From Sequoia sempervirens (lineage: Eukaryota > Streptophyta > Pinopsida > Cupressales > Cupressaceae): a DNA stretch of 64,000 bases. A program made the translations under genes and the position numbers. Positions 36,080 through 47,525 of the stretch are shown here, piece by piece. Position 1 is the stretch's first letter; each line of letters opens with the position of its first letter. The stretch spans positions 16,860,162 to 16,924,161 of the forward strand of contig VDFB02000001.1 in NCBI GenBank assembly GCA_007258455.2, given 5' to 3'. The notes beneath the pieces were generated by a model, which worked only from the letters and a program-made list of their open reading frames with translations, was not told the DNA's origin and ran no database searches.

Positions 36080-37704
36080 GATGAAACAATTGGAGAGGAG
36101 TTACCAGTGGGACCTTGAATTTGGGCTGGGACATTGCTATGGACTTCCCTTAGCACTTTCTTGGAGGGGTTTTTATTCTTGGAGCCAAGTTTCCTGCCCC
36201 TGCATTTGGATAGGGTGCAAGCAGCTTTAAACTCTTCTCCATTTTCAGATTCATCCTGAGATAAAAAATTCATATCCATAATAATCTTTTCGGTGCGGGT
36301 ATCAGGGGCAGAGGGGCAGATGCTAGCAGGGATGATCTCAAGCAGGCAGTCCTTATCAAGCTCACGAAAGACTTTAGGGGGCAGGCTCTAAGGAGGCAGA
36401 GGGTTCGAGCAGCTAGCAGAAAGATCTGAGAGGGCAAGATGCGAAGGGCGGGTGACAAAAGGGGTTTCAAATTTTGAAGCTTCGCCGAGGAGGGCAGGAA
36501 ACGAAGAGGGTTGAGGGCAGAGGGAGAGGGGGTTCTCTGTAGAAGAGAGGGGTTGCTTATTAGATTTCCACCTGGGCTTATTGGAGGTCTTAGACAATGA
36601 AAGGGGCTCTAGGTTAGGGTTCGAACTTACTAGGGGCAGAGAAACGGCTTGGAGGGACGCAGAGGAGGGGACAGGGGGAGGAGGGGTCAGGGAGGGTTTA
36701 GAGGGAGCAACGACAAGGGAACAATCATTTGAAGAGGGATTCGGACTAGGCTTTCCAAGATCCGGCGTATCGCGGTTGTCCGCGGGCTTATGCTGCGAGG
36801 GTTTCTTCTTGATGATGGGACAGTCTTTTCTCAAATGGCCTTCTCTTCTACAGAGGAAACAAGTGTTTAGCCCCCCGAGGATTTCAATAGGGCAAGAGTT
36901 GTATTCCGAAATGCAAATGTTAATCATAGAAGGAATTTCTAATCCCAGATTCAGCGAGATGAGTATTCTAGCATCCATATGAGGGACCAGCCGGACAGAG
37001 TCATCCATGCGGATGACCTTCCCGAGTGGTTCAAGCATTTGCGGGAGAAAACGCCAAAGGAAAGGCGGTAATTGTTTAACCAATATCCAGCGAGGGGCCA
37101 AGAGGGCAAGGACCTCCTCGTGTATTGCCTCGGGTGACCAAGCCAAGGCCCGAAAGGAGGTAGAGCCAACAGACCAATATTGCCTTTTAAGAACTTCAGT
37201 TTGAGCTTCATGCTTGTTAAAGAAAATAATAAAAAGCCCCTTCTGAATCTGACGACAAAAGGAAATGTGATATCCAAGTTTCAGGTTCCATTAATTATGA
37301 AACCAGTCGTCAAGGAATTTCCTAGGAGGACATTTGTCCACCTCAACAGCAGAAAAGAAAATAGCAAAATTCCTTAATCTATTCTTCTCCTTGCTAATTT
37401 CATCAAGCATTTCTGGATTAGGAGAAATGGAAAATGATAACGGAGCAACACCAGTGACCTTACCGGAACCGGCGGCTTCATTGGAGTTGGAGAGAGAAAA
37501 CCTCGCGCTCGCGTTGATAGGGTTACCAGTGGAGGCCACTGCTTCAGAGAAGGACTTAGGTTTCAGATGCAACGGGATAGAGTCAGAATTATCTAGAGGC
37601 GGTGATCCGGAGTCCATCGAATCCCTAGGAGTCATCACAGATGAATTAGAGGGTACGGCCTCTGCCGAATGGCAAAGGAGTGGAGAGGGGGAAACATTCA
37701 ACAT
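36076..37704 (-). pseudogene. LINE ORF1 (RNA-binding, CCHC zinc knuckle)
   Basis: The N-terminal 137 codons (37704-37291) end in a TAA. The same frame continues with an RRM-like/DUF4283-type region (SVGSTSFRALAWSPEAIH...PPFLWRFLPQML) to a zinc knuckle CFLCRREGHLRKDC (C-x2-C-x4-H-x4-C), then a long Ser/Pro-rich stretch. A frame change lies between about 36390 and 36280, after which the original frame ends SSPIVSS. The stop codon overlaps the ORF2 start as ATGA (36079-36076). ORF1 proteins bind element RNA in the LINE particle. The domain order is standard for plant L1 elements. Confidence 0.85.
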
Positions 37705-37851
37705 TTATTGCATAATAAAGGAAGAGGAGAAAAGAACGCTCACACCTATGCAAGCCCCGTGACCGGGGGCGGGTAGTAGCCAGTCGCCAAAGAGCACCAG
37801 AAGACCGAAAGAGTTCAGACGCCGCCGAATCCTACCCAATATATATTTTTT

Positions 37852-39409
37852 TCCTAATGTAGTCCATATCTTTTATTGATTTGTAAATAATTATCAAATA
37901 GTTTTAATACACAACGTAAAATATCTCAATGTTTGTGGAAATTAGGTAATAGAAAACTCACATTTGTGTGATGTGTAGAATTCTTTCATTGTTAGAAATA
38001 TTTTATTCTAATTGTAACCACTTGAAGATTGTTTATCATCTACATAGAGAATGATAAGAAATAATCTATGTATGTTACACCATTTCCCTACTTAGCTCAT
38101 AGTTTGTGTTCTTATTCTTTGGAAAGTACAAGATCCATTCTCATCAAGGTATTTTATACTTTTTTCACCCACTAATCAATTTTAATGTGATATGTTCCTT
38201 CTCCCTTGTCCAATTTTGTGTTCCCCTCGTCACTAACTACTTAATTTCACTTTACTTCATTTTAGAAGCAGTCCTTCATAAAAAAAATTACATCTTTTCT
38301 TTGTCTATTGTTCTTTCATTTAAAGACTTTAAATATCCACAATCCACAATATTAAATCTTGAATGTTTCTAGATTTGATTGCATAAATATTTTTCCACCA
38401 ACTTTTTAGATCACACTCCACGATCCATTATTAGGATGTCGAGAGTAAGAATTGATGGATTTTTTTAGTACTTGCTACATCCTAATCATGGATCATGGAG
38501 GGTGATCTGAAAATTTTATCAAAAGTTATTTACACGATCCTGAAGATATGGAAACATACAAGATCTAATATGTTCTTTCAAGTCATAAAACTTCATAATA
38601 TTTTCAATGTAATCATCAAATTCATTTATTTTCTTATGATAAATTGGGTACACCAATTTGATGGTATAAATACAATTTTATTATAACTAAGAAATGATTG
38701 ATGTGATCTATTATGCTCAAAGAATCCATTTTTAACACATGAATGAAGCTCAAGCTCATATTTTTTTAATTTAATAAAGCAATTACCACTAGTTAATTAC
38801 ATATGGTGTACATTAAATGTATCATAATATAGTGTAGCATATTAATTGATTTCAATTTTAGAATCAATTTAAGAATGTAAGTATTGTGGATGTTAATAAA
38901 ATCTTTAATACATCAAATATTCATGTGTAGCTTTGGATGTCTTATATTAATTTCATTCTTAGCTTTAGCTTTTTTTGAGATCATTGAAAGCGATTATTTT
39001 AATTTTTATGTTAAACTTATTTCTTCATGTAATTCCTCTATCATATTGTAGACAACTTGTCTCGTATCATGAAAAGTAAATTGAGAAAAGAATTTATATC
39101 TTCATATTTGATTAAATACAGTATAACACTTGATAAGCACTTGCATTCACAATTATAAAATTAGCATTACAAAACCACTCCGTAAAGGAACCACTCCTAC
39201 AAGTGAACTCAAAAAAAAAAAAAAACTAAACACCTTGACATAAAAAGAAGAAATCAATAGTTATTCAAATATAATTGTGTAATTTTCAGACTTCATAACA
39301 AATTAAGAAATAATTTTTTTTTCGTAAGAAGGTTTCTCTATTGACCCAGTACTACTTTCAAATATATTAGTCAATTTTGACGACATGAACACTACAACCA
39401 GTTGAAATG
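37852..39409. other. AT-rich spacer with a small fold-back at 38409-38507
   Basis: No gene. Short ORFs are hydrophobic and AT-driven. The only structured item is the fold-back listed separately. Unlike the other cluster members, the 3' flank of P450 gene 1 does not resemble the CATCACGGGCTTTAG-bearing flank. Confidence 0.6.
38409..38507. repeat. Fold-back repeat, 30-bp arms with a 39-bp loop
   Basis: 38409-38438 (GATCACACTCCACGATCC...) and 38478-38507 are reverse complements at about 27 of 30 positions. A partial relative of the left arm occurs near 45355-45385 (CCACACTCAGTGATCCATCA). It could be a tiny MITE, a solo inverted repeat or a hairpin-RNA locus. Confidence 0.8.
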
Positions 39410-41022
39410 CTAGTACATATGATGCGGAAGACGTGGTACCGGGATTGCTTTAAACTCTTTGAAGGTAATTCCAAACTCGTCCGTCATGTCTGCCATGTCC
39501 GTCAGCTCACATCTCTTCCCGTCTGGAAGTTTCCACTCAAATGAATGAAGTAAAGAAGCCAAAACAATATGAACCATACGGCTTGCCAATGGAACTGCCG
39601 GACAAATTCTTCTTCCCGCTCCAAATGGAATTAGTTCAAAGTTTTGTCCGCTGTATTCTATCTTTCTATTCTCTCCCTCCAAAAATCTCTCTGGCATGAA
39701 TTCCAAAGGATTGTTCCAAATTGAAGGGTCTCTCCCAATGGCCCACGCGTTCACTACCACCTGGGTGTCTTTGGGTATCACATATCCCCCGATTTCGCAG
39801 GAGATTTTGGCTTTGTGTGGGAGCAGCAACGGAACGGCTGGGTGCAATCGGAATATTTCCTTCACGGCTGCATGGAGATAAAACAGACGATCTACATCAG
39901 ATTCTTCCACCCTTCTGTTGTAACCAACTACTTCGTCCAATTCTTGTCGGAGTCGTTTTAATTTCTGCGGATTGAGAATGAATTTTGCCATACCCCATTC
40001 TATTGTTGTAGTGGCCGTTTCAGTACCCGCAACAAACAATTCCTGAAATCAAAAAGCACAATTAGAGAAATCGAAAATACCAGAGATTTATAAACTAAAA
40101 AAAAAAACAACTTTTGAGTACTACTCACAGCTATCAAGGCTCGAATACCAACGAGAGTAAATTCTTCACTTCTTGAATCCAGCAGAACATCCAGAAATTC
40201 CTTCTCCAAGTCGTTACGCTCAACGGTTTGGCTAGTGGCGGCAAGCCTTTTCTGTATTAACGTATCGGAAAAGTCATACAATGTCTTGAAATGCCTGGCC
40301 ATCTGACGGGACACGCCCTGGGGGTCGAGGAACCGGAGAAACGGAAAAAAGTCCGCCGAATTGGGCTTTCCGAGGAGCTTCATTACTTTCCAGATGGTAT
40401 CTTTGAGCTCCGCAGAAGCTGGATTGTGCGGATCGAAGACGCTTGTGCTGAAGATCATGTTGCTTAACAAATTGAGAGACGTGCAGAACACCGTCCGCCC
40501 GATATCTATGACCTTTTCCTTGTCCTGGAAAATGAGTCGAATCGTGCGAAACACTTGATCTCTTCTGAGGTGTTCCAGAGCATCCAGTCTTTTGCGGCTG
40601 AAAAGCTCAACAGTTGAAATTCGTCGGAGATTGCGCCAGTAATGGCCGTATTCACCCCAAACTAGCGATGACTTGTGATGGGAAAGGGACTTGAGTGCTT
40701 CTAGCACCTGTCGCCCCGCGAAAATGTGATCGTGTGTTTTGAGGATCTCCCTGGCCATGAAAGGAGATGAGACCACTACTGTTGTTCTCATGCCCAGACG
40801 GAGTGTCATCAGTGGGCCGTATTGCAGAGAGAGGTCATACATAGACTCGTGTGGCCTTTTCCCCAGCTGAAAGAGGTTTCCCACAACAGGCCAAGCAGGA
40901 GGTCCTGGGGGAAGAGGAAGAGGAAGCCTTGTCTTACTCTCCCTTCTCCATCCATAGAAGAATAATATCAGTGAAACAGTAGTAAGGAGCAGAGAGAACG
41001 AAGAAAGCGGTAGAATATCCAT
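39410..41022 (-). CDS. Cytochrome P450, CYP71 clan (CYP76-like), gene 1; two exons
   Basis: Join of exon 1 (41022-40129, 298 codons) and exon 2 (40042-39410), with an 86-bp phase-0 intron (GTGAGT...TTTCAG), giving 508 residues. It is a haem monooxygenase held in the ER by an N-terminal hydrophobic helix (residues about 5-23), then a basic WRRESK and the PPGPPAWPVVGN hinge (38-49). The I-helix AGTET is at 303-307, the K-helix E360-x-x-R363 at KEIFR, PERF at 415-418, and the haem loop FGAGRRICPA at 438-447 with Cys445. The last consensus residue of that loop, normally Gly, is Ala. Length, intron position and motifs look functional. Sequence such as SRMVHIVLASLLHSFEWKLP resembles CYP76 and related gymnosperm families. 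The substrate cannot be told. Gene 2 is its paralogue. Confidence 0.95.
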
Positions 41023-41071
41023 GTAAACTATAACAAGGAGACTCCTACCTTGTTTGGTTTTCTAGGATACA

Positions 41072-41081
41072 CTATTTTATA
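41072..41081 (-). promoter_or_regulatory. TATA box of P450 gene 1
   Basis: The minus strand reads TATAAAATAG, 50-60 bp upstream of the ATG, implying a 5' UTR of about 20-30 nt. The same TATA context is kept in gene 2. TTGACT, a W-box core, lies upstream (41131-41136). Confidence 0.75.
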
Positions 41082-41105
41082 GCCAGAACCCTATCGAATA
41101 TGGAT

Positions 41106-41122
41106 GCAGCGTCGCCGCACAT
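41106..41122 (-). promoter_or_regulatory. Promoter block conserved with P450 gene 2
   Basis: The + strand sequence GCAGCGTCGCCGCACAT is identical at 59416-59432 upstream of gene 2, about 25 bp further out than the TATA box. It is GC-rich in AT-rich surroundings, so it may be a transcription-factor site, or simply recent common descent. Confidence 0.5.
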
Positions 41123-41299
41123 TATTCGCTAGTCAACATCTACTTTGGTGGAAAGTCTTGAACAGGAAACCCCGAAAGACTACAACCGAGTCACGTTGTT
41201 CTGAAAATTATACGGTACAACCTTGATCAGGTCTCGACGGATGGCAGCGTCTGTCTAAAGTATTTATTAATTAATTGAAATTTAAAATCAGGTTTCGTT

Positions 41300-44200
41300 T
41301 CAAATATTAATTAATTAATATATGGTCAAAAGTTGCATGCTCAATGTTTGATAGATAATACACCAGGTTTTTCAAATTTTACTGGAATTAATTAAGAAAA
41401 ATAATATTTAAAAACTATGTTAGTAAATTGTGTATATTCATTACAATTTTCATTTAATTTTGAATATATATTAATTGAATGTCTTAATATAATTACATAT
41501 GGATAAATAATTTAATAATATATAAAGTTGAGTTCTACAATACTCTTCTCTATTTACATTTATTTTTATTTTAGATATTTGAATGAATTTAATCCTCATT
41601 CACATCTATTTTCATATTTTTGATATTTTTGTAAGCATATTATTGGCTTCCATGTTCATACATACATTCATTCTTCATTACATAGAAATGACTCTTGAAA
41701 CTCAAAAAAAATATTCAAATTTGTCAAATTTCACTTATAACATTTTTGTCATGAGCCTACTTGATATATGTTTTGCATAATTATTGTTAAGTTCTAATAT
41801 TTAAAGACTTCTATTTAATCATTGATTGATATCCTAGAAGCATTCAATAACCTAGCACTTCAAGAAACATTCATTATCAGGAATATTTGAATCTAGATTA
41901 CTAAAAGAAACCTAATAGGATTGGTTAGCTATTTTTTAAATTTTATTTTATTATCTATTTTATAAATAGACCAATTGATTGATTTCAATTCTAGAATTTA
42001 TAATCTATTGAAAGAGATATGTGCCTCTAAAAGAAATCTAATATGATTGGTTAGCTATTTTTTAAATTTTATTTTATAATCTATTTTATAAATAGATCAA
42101 TTGATTGATTTCAATTCTAGAATTTATAATCTATTGAAAGAGATATGTGCCTCGCAATCTGGCCTCCTAAATAGATAAAAAAAAATCTTGTTTCTTTCCC
42201 TCTAGATGCATAGATCATATTTTTATACAAGTTGTAATGAAATTAATTGGACAAGAGAAGAATATAATATGAAAGATGATGCAAATTCTTGTTAATACTT
42301 CATAATAATAACCACTTCAAGAGGAAAACCTACAAAATATTTTAATAAAAAAAGTCATAATATTCATGATGATAATAAACTAATCATTGCATCATTTATA
42401 TACCATTTGTATACCATGGATGCACCCAAAGCTAACCTCAATACCTATGTAATACTATATAAATGACCATATGACTTAAAATATCTTCATGCATGTTATA
42501 GGGTAAGGGCATAATAAATTGTCGAAAAATATTAGTTTATAGTTTCTTTTAACAATTTTCTTATGTCAATTTACATGATATGATCATTTCTAGAATTTTT
42601 AGTAGGTGAGTAATTTTTTTGTCTTTTTTTGTAGTTTCTAGAAATTGTATTTTAGAAGAAAACTAATTTGTAAGGGAGAAAAAATGATAATAATATAGTC
42701 AAAGATATCATTTACTAGTTTCTTTCTTAGATGTCAAAACAAATGTATATCTAAGCATGAAAAACAATAAAAAATTGACACTTTATTTATGAATTTCTCT
42801 ATAAACATGGAAACCAAAATATATTTATGTTTTTAAACAAATGCTTAGAAAATATATTTTAGAAGAAGACTAATTTGTAAGAGGAAAAAAATGATAATAA
42901 TATATGGTCAAAGATATCATTTACTAATTTTTTCCTTAGATGCCAAAATAAATGTATACCTAAGCATGACAAACAATAAAACACATTCAATTTTTTCAAA
43001 TTTCACCTATAACATTTTTGTCATGAGCCTACTTGATATATGTTTTACATAATTATTGTTATGTTCTAATATTTAAATACTTCTATTTAATCATTGATTC
43101 ATATATTAGAACTATTCAATAACCTACCACTTCAAGGAATGAATCCACTTCAAGGAACATTCATTCTAAGGAATATTTCAACTTAGATTACTAAAATAAA
43201 TCTAATAGAATTAGTTATCTATTTTTTTAATTTAATTTTATTATCTATTTAATTGATAGATCAATTGATTTATTTTAATTTTATGATTTATAACTTATTA
43301 AAAGAGATATGTGCCTCACAATTTGGCCTCCTAAATAGATAAAAAAATGTCTTATTTCTTTCCCTTTAGATACATAGATCATGTTTGTATACCAGTTGTA
43401 ATAAAATTAATTGAGCAACAGAAGAATATAATATGAAAAATGATGTAAATGCTTACTAATACTTAATAACAATAACCACTTCAATAGAAAAACCTACAAA
43501 ATATTTTAGTAAGAAAATAGTTCATAATATGATGATAATAAACTAATCATTACATCATTTATATTCCATTTGTATGCCCTAGATGCACCCAAAGCCAACC
43601 TCACTACCTATGCATTACTATATAAATGACCATATGACTTAAAGTTAAGGTTTTTGATACCCACAAGTTAGCTATACGGATCTTTAAGAATGCTAGAATT
43701 GTTATTAGGTGATTTTTTTTTTACTTTCTTTTTAGTTTTTAGAAATTTTATTTTAGAAGAAAACTAATTGTAAGAGGGAAAAAGTGATAATAATATATAG
43801 TCAACGATATCATTTACTAATTTCATCCTTAGATGTCGAAATAAATGTATATTTAAGCATGAAAAACAATAAATCTTTGACAAACAATAAACATGTGAAC
43901 CAAAATATATTTATATTTTTTAACAAATATTTTAAATAAAGCATGAAAAATATATAAAAACACACAATTTTCTTTATTAAATCATGATAGCAAGGTAAAT
44001 AATACAAAACAAAAACATATGTTGAGAATTGTATAAGTATGCTCCAAACCAATACCATAACATTTTGAAGAAAACAAACAAAGAAAGAAATTGTTCAAGT
44101 TGCACTAAACAAATAAATTCTAATGACCAACTTACATAACCACACGACAACATTTGATACATTAACATACTTATATAATTAACACCGCTAGCATTCACCA

Positions 44201-44738
44201 TTATCATTCACCACTTCCTCCAAATGCATATATTGAGTTTCTTATTTAATTATATAAATCATATAATTAAACAAATATATCATATTTTTAATAGATTCAA
44301 ATTGGAACAATAACAAAAACATGTAACTTCATACAAATTATAATATGTAACTTCTTATTATTACAAAGAATGAAAAAAATGATGATAAAGTTTTTTAAAA
44401 TATATTTATTAAAAAAAAACGTTTGCGATTAAATTAAGTTGGGTCTTTAAAAGACCCAAACCATGTTACAATGACAAAACCACAGAAACACAAAAAAAAA
44501 AAGAAAAAAGAAAAAAGAGTTTGTTGGATAGAATATTCATAATAAACTATTAAATAAATAGACTTTAATAAATTATTGAAAACAAAAAAGTTACAGATAT
44601 TCTAACAAATATTTGATCAACATCACGGGCTTTAAGCGACGTAACTTTGCAATCGATTTTGTTGACTTAACATGTTTACCTAATACAATGCATATCATAA
44701 AAGTAATGTCACACTTATCCATTAAGAAAAACAGACAA
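41300..44738. repeat. P450-cluster spacer made of degenerate AT-rich repeats
   Basis: No gene. Units recur within it and elsewhere. A segment with GATTGGTTAGCTATTTTTTAAA occurs twice in direct repeat (about 41910-42020 and 42035-42140). A unit of about 210 bp beginning TTTAGAAGAAAACTAATTTG occurs at 42650, 42855 and 43750, and again at 30460, 52030, 52240, 53055, 55340, 56220, 56430 and 56640. Confidence 0.8.
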
Positions 44739-44876
44739 TAAATTCCGAAGGATTGGTCCAAATTGAAGGGTCCCTCCCAATGGCCCACACGTTCACCAAA
44801 ACTTGGGTGTCTTTGGGTATCACAAATCCCCCAATCTCGCAGGAGCTTTCGGCTTTGTGGGGGAGCAGCACAGGCA
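44739..44876 (-). pseudogene. P450 relic 2: 46-codon core of exon 2 fused to promoter sequence
   Basis: The minus strand encodes [20 protein letters not shown] and on to the SIWTNPSEF region in an open frame. Against gene 2 (58017-58152) I count one mismatch until the right-hand junction. On the coding strand's 3' side it joins directly to gene 3' flank sequence (44700-44738, like 57665-57695). On its 5' side it joins promoter-proximal sequence (44877-45060, like 41116-41300). Two deletions therefore removed the last part of exon 2, and the rest of exon 2 plus the intron, exon 1 and the TATA region. Confidence 0.88.
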
Positions 44877-45440
44877 CCGCACGTGATTCGCTAGTCGACA
44901 TCTACTTGGGTGGAAAGTCTTGAACAGGAAAGCCCGAAAGACTACAACCGAGTTAAGTTGTTTTGGAAATTATACGGTAAAACTTTGAGTAGGTCTCGAC
45001 GGATGGCAGCGTCTTTCTAAAGTATTGATTAATTAATTGAAATTTAAAATCAAATGTTGCACACTAATATATGGTCAAATGTTGCATGCTCATTGTTTGA
45101 TAGATAATACACCTGATTTTCATTTAACAAAGTTTCAAATTTTACTGAAATTAATTAAGAATAATAACATGTAAAAAATATGCTAGTAAATAAAATAATA
45201 AATATTGTTTTAACAATTAAATTATTGTAATGGTAAATTGTACATACTCACTACAATTCTCATTTAGTTTTGAGTTTATATTAATTGAATGTCTTAATAT
45301 ATAATTCATTATTTCTGGATTTTTTATTGTGTTTGAGTTTTTTCTTCAATGTTTTGGACCACACTCAGTGATCCATCATTAGAATGATAAAGAGCATAAG
45401 GAGATGAAAGATGGTAAGATGCAGATCCAATTTGCTTAAA
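44877..45440. repeat. Upstream-flank copy of a P450 gene, then AT-rich spacer
   Basis: 44877-45060 corresponds to 41116-41300, the region 5' of gene 1, including GAAAGTCTTGAACAGGAAA. The rest is spacer with no gene. Confidence 0.75.
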
Positions 45441-47525
45441 AAAAAGAGGGGGAGAAGTTGAGGGAACATGACATAAGAACCAAGAAGAGAGAAATAAGAA
45501 ACAAATAAGAAACAAATAAGTTGATAGAAAAAATACATAATTTTAAAAACCTAGATATGAAAGAAAAGAATGGAAAAGTAAAGGAAGGAACAACAAATAT
45601 ATAAGACTATATATAAATAATGATTATAGAGTATACATGTGTATGTTATATAATTATTACAACAATACAGTTTATTGACACTACAAACATAAGGATGAAA
45701 AATAAAATGAAAATGGGGAAAAGAAACCTTGTACAAAGATAGAAAGAGAAAGGATCAATACTTTTTGATTAGCATTAAAAATCAAGTATGTGTGGTTATA
45801 TGTGAGATCACATATATAGAACAAAATCATAAAAAGGAATATCATAAGATTAAGGAGATAAAATTAAGGAGAAAAGCATAAGAAGATAGACTTCAAAATT
45901 GCAATCCAAGAACAATATCAATAATACAATACAAAAAGAAGGGAAACAAATATAGGAAAAAACATATTAAAATATAACAACATAGGTAAATTATAAGGAG
46001 GGAAAGGAAAAAAGAAGAAGAAAACAATAAGAATATGTAGTTATATACTCCATATATAAATACAAAAACTAAACAATGAACAAAAATATCAAGAAAGAGC
46101 CAAATGCACAAAGGAGAAAATATAATAAACTAAAATGAGACAATAAAGAAGCTTGAAAGTAAAATTACAAATGAAAGAAAAAGAGAAAAAACAAGACAAC
46201 AAAAACCAAAAAGGAAAGAAACCAAAGAAAAATGAAAAAGAAGAAAACAAAAGAAAATGTGGTTATATTATATAATAATATAATGTAACCACATATCAAT
46301 ACAAAAATACACAACAAAACAAACAAACCAAGAAAGAGCCGAATGCACAAAAGAAACTAAGAATCTAGATTTAATATAAAAAATTTAGGAAGCAAGGAAT
46401 ATATGGAAAAAATAGGAGCACAAAATATGGAAATTAATAGAGAAACCAAAAAATAAACTAAAATATGATACAAATAAATATTAATATTATAAAAAACAAA
46501 GTACAAGACTAAATAAAGAAAGAAACACAAGAGAAGAAGGACAATACAAGACAATAAAAATAAAGATACAAATATAAAGGCCACAAGATTAAATAATGGA
46601 ATATAATATAGAAACCAAATAATGAATACTAAGATAAGATACATATGTACATTAATATTAAAAAAAAAAAATACTAGATATGTATATGTACATTAATATT
46701 AAAAAAATATATACTAGATTAAGTAAAGAAAGAGACAAAAGAAATAAAATAAGCCCCACAAGAAAAGACAAGATAATAAAAATTAGAGAAGCAAAATTAT
46801 ATAAATATTAAAAAGCAAAAAACAAGATAGAAAAAGAAAAGAGAAGAAATAAAATAAGCCACAAAAGATAAAACACAACTATAAAACCTTAAAAAAAAGA
46901 GATAAACTACAAATCAACAATCAAAGACCTTAAAAATAATAAGCAAAAAATACCATAATATAGAAAAATTAAAAGAGGAAAGAAGAAAAAAAAAATAGAA
47001 TAAAATTAAGAAGAAAGGAATAACACAAAAAAGGAAGAAAAAGAGTAAATTAAATCAATTAAAAAGAGACGATAAAGAAGATTGAAAGAAAAATTAAAAA
47101 TAAAAGCAAAGAGAAATCAAAAGAAGAAAGAAGCAAAAGGCAACAAAATAAAATTAAGAAGAAACAATTGACAAAGAAAGGAAGAAAAAGAGAAAATTAA
47201 ATCAATTAAAAAGAGATGATTAAGAAGATTGAAAGCCAAGTTGCAAATGAAAGTAAAAGGGAAAAAAAGAAAGACAACAAAAATCAAGAAAAACTCTAAG
47301 GGAAGGGATGATATACTTAATAAAGAAAATTGCACCCAAAGAATCAAAAAACGAGGGGAGGGGGGGGAGGTCGGCTAACAAAAAGAACAAAGAGCTAAGA
47401 AAGGAAGGGGGGAAGAGAAGCAAGCCTTGAGATAGAGAAAAAAAGAAAGAGGGGGAGCAGAAGAAAAGCAAGGCGAGAAGGGAGGAAGGGGAAGAAAGGA
47501 TTAGGGATAGGGGGTAATGGTGGTT
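45441..47525. repeat. A/G-rich low-complexity tract, about 2 kb
   Basis: The plus strand is strongly purine-rich (AAGAAAAAGAGAAAA-type). Imperfect longer repeats lie inside it: CAAGAAAGAGCC plus ATGCACAAA at about 46092 and 46330, and AATTAAAAAGAGA plus GATTGAAAG near 47060 and 47205. Minus-strand ORFs are Phe/Leu-rich by composition and are not genes. It directly abuts the Penelope-like fragment on that element's 3' side. Confidence 0.7.

Larger units (their letters stand above)
31878..37837 (-). mobile_element. Near full-length L1-type LINE
   Basis: About 5.96 kb between two copies of ATATATATTTTTTT (31864-31877 and 37838-37851), the apparent target duplication at an A/T-rich site typical of L1 endonuclease. 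On the minus strand the 5' end is GC-rich (CGCCCCCGGTCACGG near 37760), followed by ORF1 with a zinc knuckle, ORF2 with endonuclease, RT and zf-RVT, and a 170-bp 3' UTR. The A/T-rich target makes the exact ends uncertain by a few bases. Few disabling changes suggest a fairly recent insertion. Confidence 0.9.

Noticed and set aside
45324..47471. Several minus-strand Phe/Leu-rich ORFs that look like membrane proteins
   Set aside because: They arise from poly-A/G sequence on the plus strand and have no start context or family resemblance.
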